From: JASHUC01 sp035606175
GTDB taxonomy: Bacteria > Pseudomonadota > Gammaproteobacteria > Steroidobacterales > Steroidobacteraceae
Direction of reading: 5' to 3'
Length of the DNA: 31,428 bases
NCBI GenBank assembly: GCA_035606175.1
Contig: DATNFW010000060.1
Location: forward strand, 1-31,428
The position numbers and the translations under genes were made by a program. The notes beneath the pieces were generated by a model. The model was not told the DNA's origin. It worked only from the letters and a program-made list of their open reading frames with translations, and made no database searches. Shown here piece after piece: positions 1-8,003 of this stretch; the stretch's first letter is position 1; the number at the start of each line of letters is the position of its first letter.

Positions 1-426
1 CCGGAGAAGGTCTGGCGCGCGCTCACCGAGAAGAAGCTGCTCGAGGCGTGGCTCGCGGCCGAGCCCGCACCCTCGCAGGCCGCAGCGCCCGCAGCGCCCG
101 CAGCGCCCGCAAGATCGCGCCCTCGCGCACCAGCGTTCGAGTGGGAAGTGTCGGGTGGCGAGCCATACCGCTGGCTCTGCTTTCGATGGCGCGATGGGAG
201 CCCCGGCTCGGAGAATGTCGCCGGCGTAATCGAGTCGACCGTGAGATTCGAGCTCTCTCCTCACGGCAGCGGCGGAACGCACCTGCGGCTGATCCACGGT
301 GATTTCCGGGTTGTTTCACTGTCTACGCAGACGTTCGGCTCGCGATCTGCGCATCGCATTACGCGCAGGCCGACTGCCGCGGCGCAGCGCTTGCCCTATA
401 CCTCCCCCTTGAAGCTGGCTGCATGA
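1..426 (+). CDS. SRPBCC/AHSA1-like protein, 3' part, possibly degenerate
   Basis: The frame is open from the first base, so the 5' end lies outside the window. The visible part begins with a typical AHSA1 segment (PEKVWRALTEKKLLEAWL) and later has the family-like strand STVRFELSPHGSGGTHLRL. Members are small ligand-binding helix-grip proteins, often of unknown ligand. Two things are odd. The middle region that normally forms the first beta strands is replaced by an Ala/Pro-rich stretch made by a 9-bp DNA repeat. After about residue 100 the sequence is Arg/Ser-rich and lacks the usual C-terminal helix with its conserved Trp. It may be a decayed copy or a frameshifted gene; no other frame restores the C-terminus. 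Its TGA stop overlaps the ATG of the following clpP-like gene by four bases. Confidence 0.55.
   Translation, partial: PEKVWRALTEKKLLEAWLAAEPAPSQAAAPAAPAAPARSRPRAPAFEWEVSGGEPYRWLCFRWRDGSPGSENVAGVIESTVRFELSPHGSGGTHLRLIHGDFRVVSLSTQTFGSRSAHRITRRPTAAAQRLPYTSPLKLAA
81..111. repeat. 9-bp tandem repeat (about 3.4 copies) coding Ala-Ala-Pro
   Basis: Three perfect units of CGCAGCGCC plus a partial fourth lie in frame within the AHSA1-like gene and encode repeated Ala-Ala-Pro. The nine-base period keeps the reading frame, so copy number changes would lengthen or shorten a flexible linker without breaking the protein. Confidence 0.85.
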
Positions 427-1031
427 TGGACCTGAATCTCGTGCCGATGGTGGTCGAGCAGTCTGCGCGCGGCGAGCGGGCGTTCGACATCTTCTCGCGT
501 CTATTGCGCGATCGAATCATCTTCGTGAATGGGGCAATCGACCATGGCGTCGCGGCGCTCGTCAATGCGCAGCTTCTCTTTCTCGAGGCCGAGAATCCAG
601 AGAAGCCCGTTTCGCTGTACATCAACTCACCCGGCGGCGTCGTGACGAGCGGGCTCGCGATCTACGAAACGATGCAATGGATCAGTTGTCCGGTTGCGAC
701 GGTTTGCGTGGGCACGGCATATTCGATGGGCTCTTTTCTCCTCATGGCGGGTGAGCGCGGGCATCGGATCGCGCTGCCCAATGCGAGCATTCTGCTTCAT
801 CAGCCCTCCGGCGGCTTCCAGGGCACCGCATCGGACATCGAGCGCCATGCCGAAGACATTCTACGAACGAAGCGTCGCCTCAACGAGCTCTATGCGAAGC
901 ACTGCGGCAGAACCTCAGACGAGGTCGAGCGCACTTTGGACCGCGATCACTTCATGACGCCCGAGGAAGCGCAGGCGTGGGGGCTGGTCGATCACGTATA
1001 TACGTCGCGCTCGGCGCTCCGCGCTGCGTAA
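423..1031 (+). CDS. clpP: ATP-dependent Clp protease proteolytic subunit (ClpP family)
   Basis: The 202-residue protein has the usual ClpP length and architecture, from the N-terminal LVPMVVEQSARGERAFDIFS block to the end. ClpP forms a cytoplasmic tetradecameric barrel that degrades proteins unfolded by ClpA or ClpX. The serine-protease triad is visible: Ser101 in GTAYSMGSFLL, His126 in LLHQP and Asp175 in DRDHFM. The residue before Ser101 is Tyr instead of the common Ala. No clpX or clpA lies next to it, so this may be an additional ClpP paralogue and not the main clpP-clpX operon copy. The start at 423 overlaps the previous stop (ATGA). A second in-frame ATG at 426 would remove one Met. Confidence 0.93.
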   Translation: MMDLNLVPMVVEQSARGERAFDIFSRLLRDRIIFVNGAIDHGVAALVNAQLLFLEAENPEKPVSLYINSPGGVVTSGLAIYETMQWISCPVATVCVGTAYSMGSFLLMAGERGHRIALPNASILLHQPSGGFQGTASDIERHAEDILRTKRRLNELYAKHCGRTSDEVERTLDRDHFMTPEEAQAWGLVDHVYTSRSALRAA

Positions 1032-1060
1032 CGTCCGGACTCAGCCTGCGCCGCAATCGG

Positions 1061-2482
1061 CTACGCGCCCGGAGGGGGCACCGGCCTTTTCTTGAGAAAA
1101 CTTCCCGCAGGCAGGGCGGCTACGGGGAAGTAGTTGTTCTGCGCGAGAGCCTCGTAGAGCGGTGGCGTAAAAAGCGCCGAGATACGGGAGGCCACGAGCG
1201 CGGTCGCCATCATCGGGATCACCATACCCGTGCCATTGGTCATCTCCATCACGATAACGAAGGAGGTGATTGGCGATTGGGTCACCGCGGCGAGATATCC
1301 CGTCATGCAGAGCGCGATCACCGCCGCCATCGGCGCCCAGGTGAACGCCGCGTGCACCCATTGCGCGAGCCCCGCGCCGATAGACAGTGATGGTGAGAAA
1401 AGACCGCCCGGAATACCGGCCATGTAGGTCACCACCATGGCGCCCCATTTGGTGATTGCATAGCTCGCCGACAGCGGTGCGGCGCCCGTCAAGAGATGGC
1501 GCGCCTGGTCGTAGCCGCTACCCCAAGTCTCACCATGCGTACTGACACCGAGCGCCGCCACCACGATTCCGACGCCGAGGGCATACAGCAGCGGCATGCG
1601 AGCGCGCAGCGCGATCAGCCAGCTCGGCATCCACGTTCGCCAGCGCAGCAGCGCGAGATTGAACGCCGCACCGAAGAGCCCGCAGAGCGCCGCCGAGAAC
1701 ACGACCGGCAGGGCGAACGCGCCGCCCAGGTTCTCGGGCACGTTGATCTGGCCGAAGTACAGATAGTTGCCTGCGAGCGCGAGCGACGTGAGCCCGGAGA
1801 ACACCACGGCGGTGATCATGATGCCGTTGGTGCGGCTCTCGAAATCGCGCGCCAACTCCTCGATTGCGAAAATGATGCCGGCGAGGGGCGTATTGAACGC
1901 GGCCGATAGCCCCGCCGCAGCTCCGGCCAGCAGGAGCCGGCGCTCGAGCTGCGCGCTGCGGTGCGGGTAGAAGCGACGGCTCTCCGCCATGATCGCGGCC
2001 CCGATGTGCACCGTCGGTCCTTCTCGGCCGATCGTGAGGCCGCCCAACAGGCCGATCAGCGAAATGCCGATTTTTCCCAGCACCACGCGCAGGCCGAACA
2101 ACCGCCGCATCAAAGTGTCTTCGTCTTCCATGCGCGGCGCGTGGAGAGCGGCAATCACCTGCGGAATGCCGCTGCCTTCGCTGCCTGTGAACCAGCGCCG
2201 CGTGAGAAACAGCGCAAGGACCGTCAGGACCGGTGTGATTGCGAATGCAAGCCACGGGCGGCCGGCGATCAGGCGGAGAAACGCGTTGGATGCTTCCGTA
2301 CTCAACTCGGCGTACGACACCGAGACCAGACCCACGAGAAGCGCCGCGCCCCAGGGGACGCCCACTTGCAGCAGGAGCCGTCTGGATCGAGTGCCGAGGA
2401 GCCGACGCTTGGCGCGCTCGCGAAGTCTCTCGTGTGAGCCGCTGTCGGGACTCCCCGCTGAGCCTTGCTGCGCGGAAGTCAT
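1061..2482 (-). CDS. ClC-family chloride channel or H+/Cl- antiporter
   Basis: This is a 473-residue multi-span membrane protein with the three ClC ion-path motifs: GSGIPQ, GREGPTVHIGA (gating Glu154) and GGLFSPSLSIGA. An Ile-Glu-Glu after the AFNTPLAGIIFA helix fits the internal proton glutamate of E. coli-type exchangers, and a Tyr near the C-terminus (PPLYEAL) fits the chloride-coordinating Tyr. Both point to a 2Cl-/H+ exchanger, not a passive channel. No cytoplasmic CBS domains are present. The frame is open upstream to 2599, but that extension is His/Arg-rich and unlike the family. I chose the ATG at 2482 (MTSAQQ), although no clear Shine-Dalgarno precedes it. The gene converges on the ClpP gene with a 29-base gap. 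Confidence 0.93.
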   Translation of the reverse strand: MTSAQQGSAGSPDSGSHERLRERAKRRLLGTRSRRLLLQVGVPWGAALLVGLVSVSYAELSTEASNAFLRLIAGRPWLAFAITPVLTVLALFLTRRWFTGSEGSGIPQVIAALHAPRMEDEDTLMRRLFGLRVVLGKIGISLIGLLGGLTIGREGPTVHIGAAIMAESRRFYPHRSAQLERRLLLAGAAAGLSAAFNTPLAGIIFAIEELARDFESRTNGIMITAVVFSGLTSLALAGNYLYFGQINVPENLGGAFALPVVFSAALCGLFGAAFNLALLRWRTWMPSWLIALRARMPLLYALGVGIVVAALGVSTHGETWGSGYDQARHLLTGAAPLSASYAITKWGAMVVTYMAGIPGGLFSPSLSIGAGLAQWVHAAFTWAPMAAVIALCMTGYLAAVTQSPITSFVIVMEMTNGTGMVIPMMATALVASRISALFTPPLYEALAQNNYFPVAALPAGSFLKKRPVPPPGA

Positions 2483-2652
2483 CCGCTGACGTGAGCGCGA
2501 TTGATGGTGATATCCGTGGTCATTGCCATGCCCGACTGTCCGGCCGAGTGTGCCAGGACGGGCACGAAAAGTCCTACCTCGACCCGCGCGGACGTGCAAC
2601 CGAGCTCGGCTGGCCTTCGAGTCGGTGCTGCGCTTACCAGACCGGCATGCCG

Positions 2653-3504
2653 TTAAAACGCCGCACGCGCCGTGAGGAGCCAGGCGTCATTGAAAGTTCT
2701 GAACGAACTCACGACCCACTGGTAGCCGCCGCCAATGATGAGGCGGACGCGCTGATTCACCTGGAAGCGGCCGAGGACGATACCCGCGGTGAGCGCGGTC
2801 TGCGACTTACCATCGTTCGGGCCACCATGAAAATAGGTATAGGTGGTCTCAACTTCAGGCCAAAGCCTGCCGAGGTGCCCTTGAAAGGCGGTGTTCCAGG
2901 TGACCGGACGGCCTAGAGCGCTCGAGTCGCCCGTTGGGATCGCGATCCCCAGGGTGGATTGGATGTCAAAACCCGTGTTGCGGTTGCCCCAGCCTTTGCC
3001 AGCGGCAAGAGAGGGTGTAATGACGCTCTTGCGGTTGGAGAAGGCGTCACCTCCCACTGGCAGACTCACACCGAGAAAGCCTGTGACGATGTAGTTGCCG
3101 TGCTCTTCGTTCCCCGACGCAAGGCGAAATTTGAGCAGCAACGGCTCATCGGCCCAGCCCGCGGTGCGGCCTCTCGGGCTCTCGCGCACCTCATAGGCCG
3201 GTAAGCCGATGATCATTTCGACATTGGATGCCGGGATGAGCTCGATGCCCTTGCCGCCATAGCTGTCGAGCGTGACATTCCCGGGACGCTGTTGCCAGGT
3301 TTGGTCGTATCGCAGCTCCTGCTCCAGGCGCGGAGTGACTGTGATCACCGGAGTCATCCAATGAGGCTGCGATTCCTTGGCACCGTCGGAGGTGGCAAAC
3401 CAGCGCTCGACGGGCCCTTCGTCGGCGGATGCCTCGGACACGCGAATCGTCACGGCTAGCAGCAAGATGACCGCGAAGGAGGAGACGCGGAGCTTTCCGG
3501 GCAT
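2653..3504 (-). CDS. outer-membrane beta-barrel protein, transporter/MetA-like
   Basis: The 283-residue product starts with a basic N-terminus and a hydrophobic segment (VSSFAVILLLAVTIRV), followed by a plausible signal peptidase site near SEASA. The rest alternates hydrophobic and polar residues and ends in Phe (TARAAF), as outer-membrane barrel proteins do. The pattern (ELIPASNVEMIIGLP, GVSLPVGG, GIAIPTG) resembles the family annotated as transporter or MetA-pathway-of-phenol-degradation proteins, whose cargo is generally unknown. An upstream in-frame ATG at 3570 exists, but it would put 22 residues in front of the signal peptide, so I prefer 3504. It is divergent from the ModE-like regulator, which may control it. 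Confidence 0.75.
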   Translation of the reverse strand: MPGKLRVSSFAVILLLAVTIRVSEASADEGPVERWFATSDGAKESQPHWMTPVITVTPRLEQELRYDQTWQQRPGNVTLDSYGGKGIELIPASNVEMIIGLPAYEVRESPRGRTAGWADEPLLLKFRLASGNEEHGNYIVTGFLGVSLPVGGDAFSNRKSVITPSLAAGKGWGNRNTGFDIQSTLGIAIPTGDSSALGRPVTWNTAFQGHLGRLWPEVETTYTYFHGGPNDGKSQTALTAGIVLGRFQVNQRVRLIIGGGYQWVVSSFRTFNDAWLLTARAAF

Positions 3505-3604
3505 GGGTCTACCGTTATGTTTGTTCGTGCATATCGATAGCAGCTCCTTCAAGAGATTGCAAGGCAACACGCCCCGGGCGCGTGCGGCGCGCTAAAATGC
3601 TATC

Positions 3605-3610
3605 GAGGAG
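3605..3610 (+). promoter_or_regulatory. Shine-Dalgarno that fixes the GTG start of the ModE-like gene
   Basis: GAGGAG lies five bases before the GTG at 3616. It is the reason for choosing this non-ATG start. A TAAAAT hexamer at 3593-3598 could be a -10 element, but no matching -35 sits at a normal distance. Confidence 0.6.
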
Positions 3611-3615
3611 CGCGA

Positions 3616-4023
3616 GTGGCCAAGGCGCGTGTTCGATTCAGAATCGATCTCGGAAGCTCGGGTTCCATAGGCCCGGGCAAGATCGCGCTGCTCGAGGCTA
3701 TCGAGCGCACCGGCTCATTGTCGAGCGCGGCTCGTGAGCTCGGCATGAGCTATCGGTACGCCTGGTCGCTGCTCATGGACCTCAACGAGTGCTTTACGGA
3801 GCCCACCGCCAAGGCGAGCGTTGGCGGGAGAAGCGGTGGCGGTGCCGCAGTGACACCGTTCGGACGCGAGCTGATCGCCGCCTTTCGGAGCCTCGAGGCA
3901 GAGGTGCAGGATCGCGCAAAGCGGCACCTGATGGCCGTCGTGCGTAGAGCCCGTCAGACTACCGAGCATCAACCTCGCGCGCCGCAACCGCTGCGTCGCC
4001 CGCCCCGAAAGGCCCAATCCTGA
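3616..4023 (+). CDS. ModE-like winged helix-turn-helix regulator without TOBE domains
   Basis: The 135-residue protein matches the N-terminal DNA-binding domain of ModE: a helix-turn-helix over about residues 15-60 (KIALLEAIERTGSLSSAARE, then LGMSYRYAWSLL) and the wing with a Gly-rich turn (GGRSGGGAAVTPFG). Full ModE proteins carry C-terminal TOBE domains that bind molybdate. Here they are absent, and the protein ends in an Arg/Pro-rich tail. It is therefore a solo regulator whose signal cannot be read from the sequence. The start is GTG with a good ribosome site. It is divergent from the outer-membrane protein gene, with a 111-base shared upstream region, so that gene is the natural first target. 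Confidence 0.8.
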   Translation: MAKARVRFRIDLGSSGSIGPGKIALLEAIERTGSLSSAARELGMSYRYAWSLLMDLNECFTEPTAKASVGGRSGGGAAVTPFGRELIAAFRSLEAEVQDRAKRHLMAVVRRARQTTEHQPRAPQPLRRPPRKAQS

Positions 4024-4094
4024 CGGCGATCGAGCGCTGGGAAGTGTTGTCCGTGGGATGCCGCGAAGCGTCCGGTTATACGTTGGAGAAGGTC

Positions 4095-4799
4095 ATGAGT
4101 AATGATCTCGCCTACAAGACAGCGCTGATTGTCGGAGCAGGGTCCGGCATCAGTGCTTCCGTGGCCCGCCGCCTGGCGACACTCGGTACGAAGGTAGGCC
4201 TGGCGTCGCGCGACACGACCAAGCTCGCCAGGATTGCTGGAGAGGTCGGCGCGGTTACGTTCAGCGCCGACGCATCCGAGCCGGATGCTGTCGCCGAGCT
4301 CTTTGACGAGTTCGACCGGCGTATCGGCACGCCTGACATCGTGCTGTACAACGCAAGCGGCCGCCTGCGGGGTCCGATCGCGGAGCTCGATCCTGGCGCC
4401 GTTGCGAAGGCGATCGCCATATCGGCCTTTGGCGGCTTCCTCGTGGTGCAGCAGGCGGCACGACGTATGGTACCCAGAGGTTACGGTGCCATCCTGCTGA
4501 CCGGTGCCACCGCGAGCGTCAAGGGATTCGCGCTCTCCTCGGCTTTTGCGATGGGTAAGTTCGCCCTGCGCGGCCTTGCTCAGAGCGCGGCCCGCGAGCT
4601 CGGACCCAAGGGAATTCACGTCGCTCATTTCGTGATTGACGGAGGAGTGCGTGGTACGCACCACCCAGATCCGCCCGAGAACCCGGACAGCACCCTCGAT
4701 CCCGATGCGATTGCACAGACCTATGTCGATGTGCTCCGCCAGCCGCGGAGCGCCTGGTCGCTCGAAGTCGAGCTCAGACCATGGGTCGAGCGCTTCTAA
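4095..4799 (+). CDS. short-chain dehydrogenase/reductase family protein with Phe in place of catalytic Tyr
   Basis: The 234-residue product has the SDR cofactor motif GAGSGIS near the N-terminus, the NAS variant of the NNAG motif, and a Ser in TGATASVKG. The usual YxxxK is FAMGK (Phe151, Lys155), so the proton-donating Tyr is missing. I recall a common bacterial SDR subgroup with the same FAxxKFALRGLAQ arrangement, usually annotated only as SDR oxidoreductase, so this looks like a subgroup trait and not a random mutation. Whether it catalyses a redox reaction is uncertain. The start at 4095 follows a GGAGAAGG ribosome site. The longer frame from 4044 lacks one. Confidence 0.82.
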   Translation: MSNDLAYKTALIVGAGSGISASVARRLATLGTKVGLASRDTTKLARIAGEVGAVTFSADASEPDAVAELFDEFDRRIGTPDIVLYNASGRLRGPIAELDPGAVAKAIAISAFGGFLVVQQAARRMVPRGYGAILLTGATASVKGFALSSAFAMGKFALRGLAQSAARELGPKGIHVAHFVIDGGVRGTHHPDPPENPDSTLDPDAIAQTYVDVLRQPRSAWSLEVELRPWVERF

Positions 4800-4969
4800 G
4801 GCTGGAGCATCGATTTGCTCGCGCTGCAGTTTCGCCGGGAATAATCGTCTCGACTGTCAATCTCGGTCAAGGCGTTGGCCGGCGGGATCAAGAGTCCGGC
4901 TGTCGACACTTCTATCATCGTTGGGCGGCGAGTGCTCATCATTCGCTGCCGAACCGCTGTGGACTCGAG

Positions 4970-6469
4970 ATGACTAGCCAGAACGATGCAGAACGCAATC
5001 TCGCTACCGGCGCGCGCCGGGGCGCCCAGGTGCTTGAGCGCTTGCGGGAGCGGCCGCCTGCGATCTGGTATCGGGGCGAGGCGGTGCGCGATGTGAGCTC
5101 GCACCCGGCGTTTCGGGGCGGGGTGGCAACGCTCGCATCGCTCTACGATGTGCAATGGGAGCACCCCGAGGTGACGCTCTACGAGTCCCCCTCGAGCGGG
5201 CGGAAGGTCGCTCGCTCGTTCATGATGCCGAGAACCCACGCGCAGCTGCAAAGCATCAGCGCGGCGATGAGGGTGTGGGCGCAGTACACCCACGGGATGA
5301 TGGGGCGGGTGCCCGACTACCTCAATCGGGCGCTCACGGGCTATGCGGCCGGTGCTCCTTTCCTTGCCGAGGCGGACCCGCGGTTCGGTGCGAACGCGGT
5401 GCGCTACTACGAGTACCTGCGCGAGAACGACTTGTGTCTCACGCACACGCTCATTCCCCCGCAGGCGAACCGGGCGGTGAGTGCGGCCAAGCAGGCCGAT
5501 CCCTTCCTTGCGGCGCGCATCAAGGAGGAGACCGAGGCGGGGATCGTCATTCGCGGCTGCCGCATGCTTGCAACGCTGCCGATCTCCGATGAGCTGATGG
5601 TGTTTCCCTCCACGCTCCTGAAGAGCCCCGAGGAGGATGCCCCGTATGCCTTCGGGTTTTGCATTCCGAACGACACCGCGGGGCTTAAGTTCATCTGCCG
5701 CGAGAGCCTTGACTACGGGCGCTCGCATTTCGACCACCCGCTCGGCTCGCGCTACGAGGAGATGGATGCGGTGGTGGTGTTCGAGGATGTGTTCGTGCCC
5801 TGGGAGAACGTCTTTCTGTATCGGGACATCAAGCGCTGCAACGAGGCGTATGCGAGGACGGGGGCGGTGGTGCACATGACCCACCAGGTGGTGGTGAAGA
5901 ACATCGCGAAGACCGAGTTCCTGCTCGGGCTTGCCTCTCTCATGGTGAGCGCCATTGGCGCTGAGGTTTTCCAGCACATCCAGGAGAAGCTCGCCGAGCT
6001 GTGGATCAATCTCGAGACGATGAAGGCGTTCCTGCGCACCGCCGAGGCGGATGCGGCACTTGATGAGTGGGGGGTGATGCGCCCGGCGTGGAACCCCCTT
6101 GATGCGGCGCGCAATCTCTATCCGCGCCTTTATCCTCGCATGGTCGAGATCATCCAGCAGATCGGGGCAAGCGGGCTTGTGGCGATGCCGACGGAGGCGG
6201 ACCTCAAGGGGCCCCTGGCCGAGGACATCAAGAAGTACTACCAGGCCGCCCGTGCGGAGGCCTTCGAGCGCATTCCCCTCTATCGGCTCGCCTGGGATAC
6301 GGCGGTCTCCGCATTCGGGTCGCGCCAGGTGCTCTACGAGCGGTTCTTCTTCGGCGATCCGGTGCGCATGGCCGGCGCCCTCGTCGCAGGCCACGGCGCG
6401 CAGATCCAGGAATACGCAGAGAAGGTGCGCGCATTCGTGAAGCTCGGGCGCGATGAGGCACTCGCTTGA
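4970..6469 (+). CDS. 4-hydroxyphenylacetate 3-monooxygenase (HpaB)-family oxygenase
   Basis: This 499-residue protein matches the flavin-dependent HpaB/PvcC family. Hallmarks include the conserved segment around residues 250-290 with FDHPLGSRYEEMDAVVVF and VPWENVFLYRD, and the acyl-CoA dehydrogenase-like helical C-terminal half. Family members use FADH2 supplied by a separate reductase (HpaC) to hydroxylate phenols to catechols. No hpaC-like gene is present in the window, so the reductant must come from elsewhere. The frame is open to 4781, but the upstream residues do not resemble the family, so I place the start at ATG 4970. Its stop overlaps the start of the amidase gene, suggesting that the two act on related compounds. 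Substrate unknown. Confidence 0.88.
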   Translation: MTSQNDAERNLATGARRGAQVLERLRERPPAIWYRGEAVRDVSSHPAFRGGVATLASLYDVQWEHPEVTLYESPSSGRKVARSFMMPRTHAQLQSISAAMRVWAQYTHGMMGRVPDYLNRALTGYAAGAPFLAEADPRFGANAVRYYEYLRENDLCLTHTLIPPQANRAVSAAKQADPFLAARIKEETEAGIVIRGCRMLATLPISDELMVFPSTLLKSPEEDAPYAFGFCIPNDTAGLKFICRESLDYGRSHFDHPLGSRYEEMDAVVVFEDVFVPWENVFLYRDIKRCNEAYARTGAVVHMTHQVVVKNIAKTEFLLGLASLMVSAIGAEVFQHIQEKLAELWINLETMKAFLRTAEADAALDEWGVMRPAWNPLDAARNLYPRLYPRMVEIIQQIGASGLVAMPTEADLKGPLAEDIKKYYQAARAEAFERIPLYRLAWDTAVSAFGSRQVLYERFFFGDPVRMAGALVAGHGAQIQEYAEKVRAFVKLGRDEALA

Positions 6470-7926
6470 GTGCGTCGATTCCCGCGTTCGAGTCGGCGAC
6501 GGCACTCATCGAGCGACTTCGCGCCCGCAAGGTCGGCGCGCGCGAGCTGCTCGAGTACTACATACGGCGCATCGAGCGCTACGACGGCATGATCAATGCC
6601 GTGATCGTTCGCGACTTCGCGCGAGCGCGGGAGCGCGCGGATGCCGCGGATCGTGCGCTCGGACGCGGCGAGCGGGCCGGCCCGCTGCACGGGCTCCCGA
6701 TGACGATCAAGGAATCCTTTCACTTCGCGGGAACGCCGACCACGTTCGGCTTTCCGCAATTTCGCGACAATGTGGCGACGACGAACGCGGTCGTCGTCGA
6801 GCGGCTGCTGAACGCCGGCGCGGTGATCTTCGGGAAGAGCAATGTTCCGCCCGGCTTGATGGACGGCCAGAGCTGGAACGAGATCCACGGCCGCACGAAC
6901 AATCCCTGGGATCGGTCGCGCACGCCGGGCGGCTCCTCCGGAGGCGCCGCGGCAGCGCTTGCGGCGGGCTTGACCGGCCTCGAGCTCGGCAGCGACATCG
7001 CGTCCTCCATTCGGAATCCCGCTCATTACTGCGGAGTCTTCGGTCACAAGCCCACCTACGGCCTGTGTCCGCAACGGGGCCACATGGTGCTCGAGATGCT
7101 CCAGAGCGTCGACATCGGCGTCATGGGGCCGCTCGCGCGCAGCGCCCGCGATCTCGAGCTCGAGCTTTCCGTCATCGCCGGACCGGCCGGCGCGGAGGCG
7201 GGCGCGTACTCGCTCGCTTTGCCACGCGCGTGCAAGCAGAATTTGAAAGACTTCCGGGTGGCGATCGTGACGGACGACCCTTTCGCACGCGTAGACCGAC
7301 GGGTTCAGGAGCAGCTCGTAAAATTGACGAGCTTTCTGGTGGGGGAAGGCACGAGCGTCGGCGAGGGCGAGCGACCGGGATTCGATACCGAGGAATACTA
7401 TCGCCTGTTCATGGTTTTACTGCGCGCCGCCGGCGCCGCCGGCGTGACCGACGAGGAGTTCGCACGCGATGCCGCGCTCGGCAGAGGCGCGAGCGTTGCG
7501 ACGCGCGAGATGGCGCGCCTCAATGCCTACGGCGCAACGCTCTCGCACCGCGACTGGCTGCGGCTCGATGAGAAGCGGCAGAGATACCGGGAGAACTGGC
7601 GAGAGTTCTTCGAGCGATTCGATCTGCTCCTGTGCCCGGTGCTCGCGACGCCCGCGTTTCCTCACTCGACGGTTCCGCCGCAGGAGCGGACGCTCACGGT
7701 CAACGGACGCGAAGAGCCGTTCGAGAAGCAGCTGTTCTGGGCAGCCTGTGCGGGCCTTTGCTATCTGCCCGCGAGCGTCGCCCCGATCGGACTCTCTCCG
7801 GAGGGTCTGCCGGTCGGCGTGCAGATCATCGGGCCACAGTACGGCGATTTGACGTGTCTGAAATTCGCGCAGCTGCTCGAGGACCACTACCGTGCCTTCG
7901 CGGCACCGCCGGGATTTGGCGACTGA
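6466..7926 (+). CDS. amidase signature family hydrolase
   Basis: The 486-residue protein has the full amidase-signature core. The Ser-cisSer-Lys triad is visible as Lys82 (MTIKES), Ser157 (GGSSGG) and Ser181 (ASSIRNPA), and the 75- and 24-residue spacings equal those of mammalian FAAH. The oxyanion loop reads DIASSIR instead of the usual DxGGSIR. The family hydrolyses amides, including aryl amides, nitrile-derived amides and Gln-tRNA intermediates; the substrate here cannot be read. The start appears to be TTG at 6466, overlapping the HpaB stop by four bases, with GAGG at 6455-6458 as ribosome site. No ATG in this frame lies near the N-terminal homology. Confidence 0.88.
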   Translation: MSASIPAFESATALIERLRARKVGARELLEYYIRRIERYDGMINAVIVRDFARARERADAADRALGRGERAGPLHGLPMTIKESFHFAGTPTTFGFPQFRDNVATTNAVVVERLLNAGAVIFGKSNVPPGLMDGQSWNEIHGRTNNPWDRSRTPGGSSGGAAAALAAGLTGLELGSDIASSIRNPAHYCGVFGHKPTYGLCPQRGHMVLEMLQSVDIGVMGPLARSARDLELELSVIAGPAGAEAGAYSLALPRACKQNLKDFRVAIVTDDPFARVDRRVQEQLVKLTSFLVGEGTSVGEGERPGFDTEEYYRLFMVLLRAAGAAGVTDEEFARDAALGRGASVATREMARLNAYGATLSHRDWLRLDEKRQRYRENWREFFERFDLLLCPVLATPAFPHSTVPPQERTLTVNGREEPFEKQLFWAACAGLCYLPASVAPIGLSPEGLPVGVQIIGPQYGDLTCLKFAQLLEDHYRAFAAPPGFGD

Positions 7927-8003
7927 GCCGACGGGCTGTCGCTCGGCGTTGCGAGCCGCTACGATCCGCTCGTCGCCGCAGAGCCGCATTTCGGGAGAGC
8001 TCG

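Noticed and set aside
4796..6505. 569-codon reverse-strand open frame
   Set aside because: It is antisense to the HpaB-type gene and has no recognisable domain.
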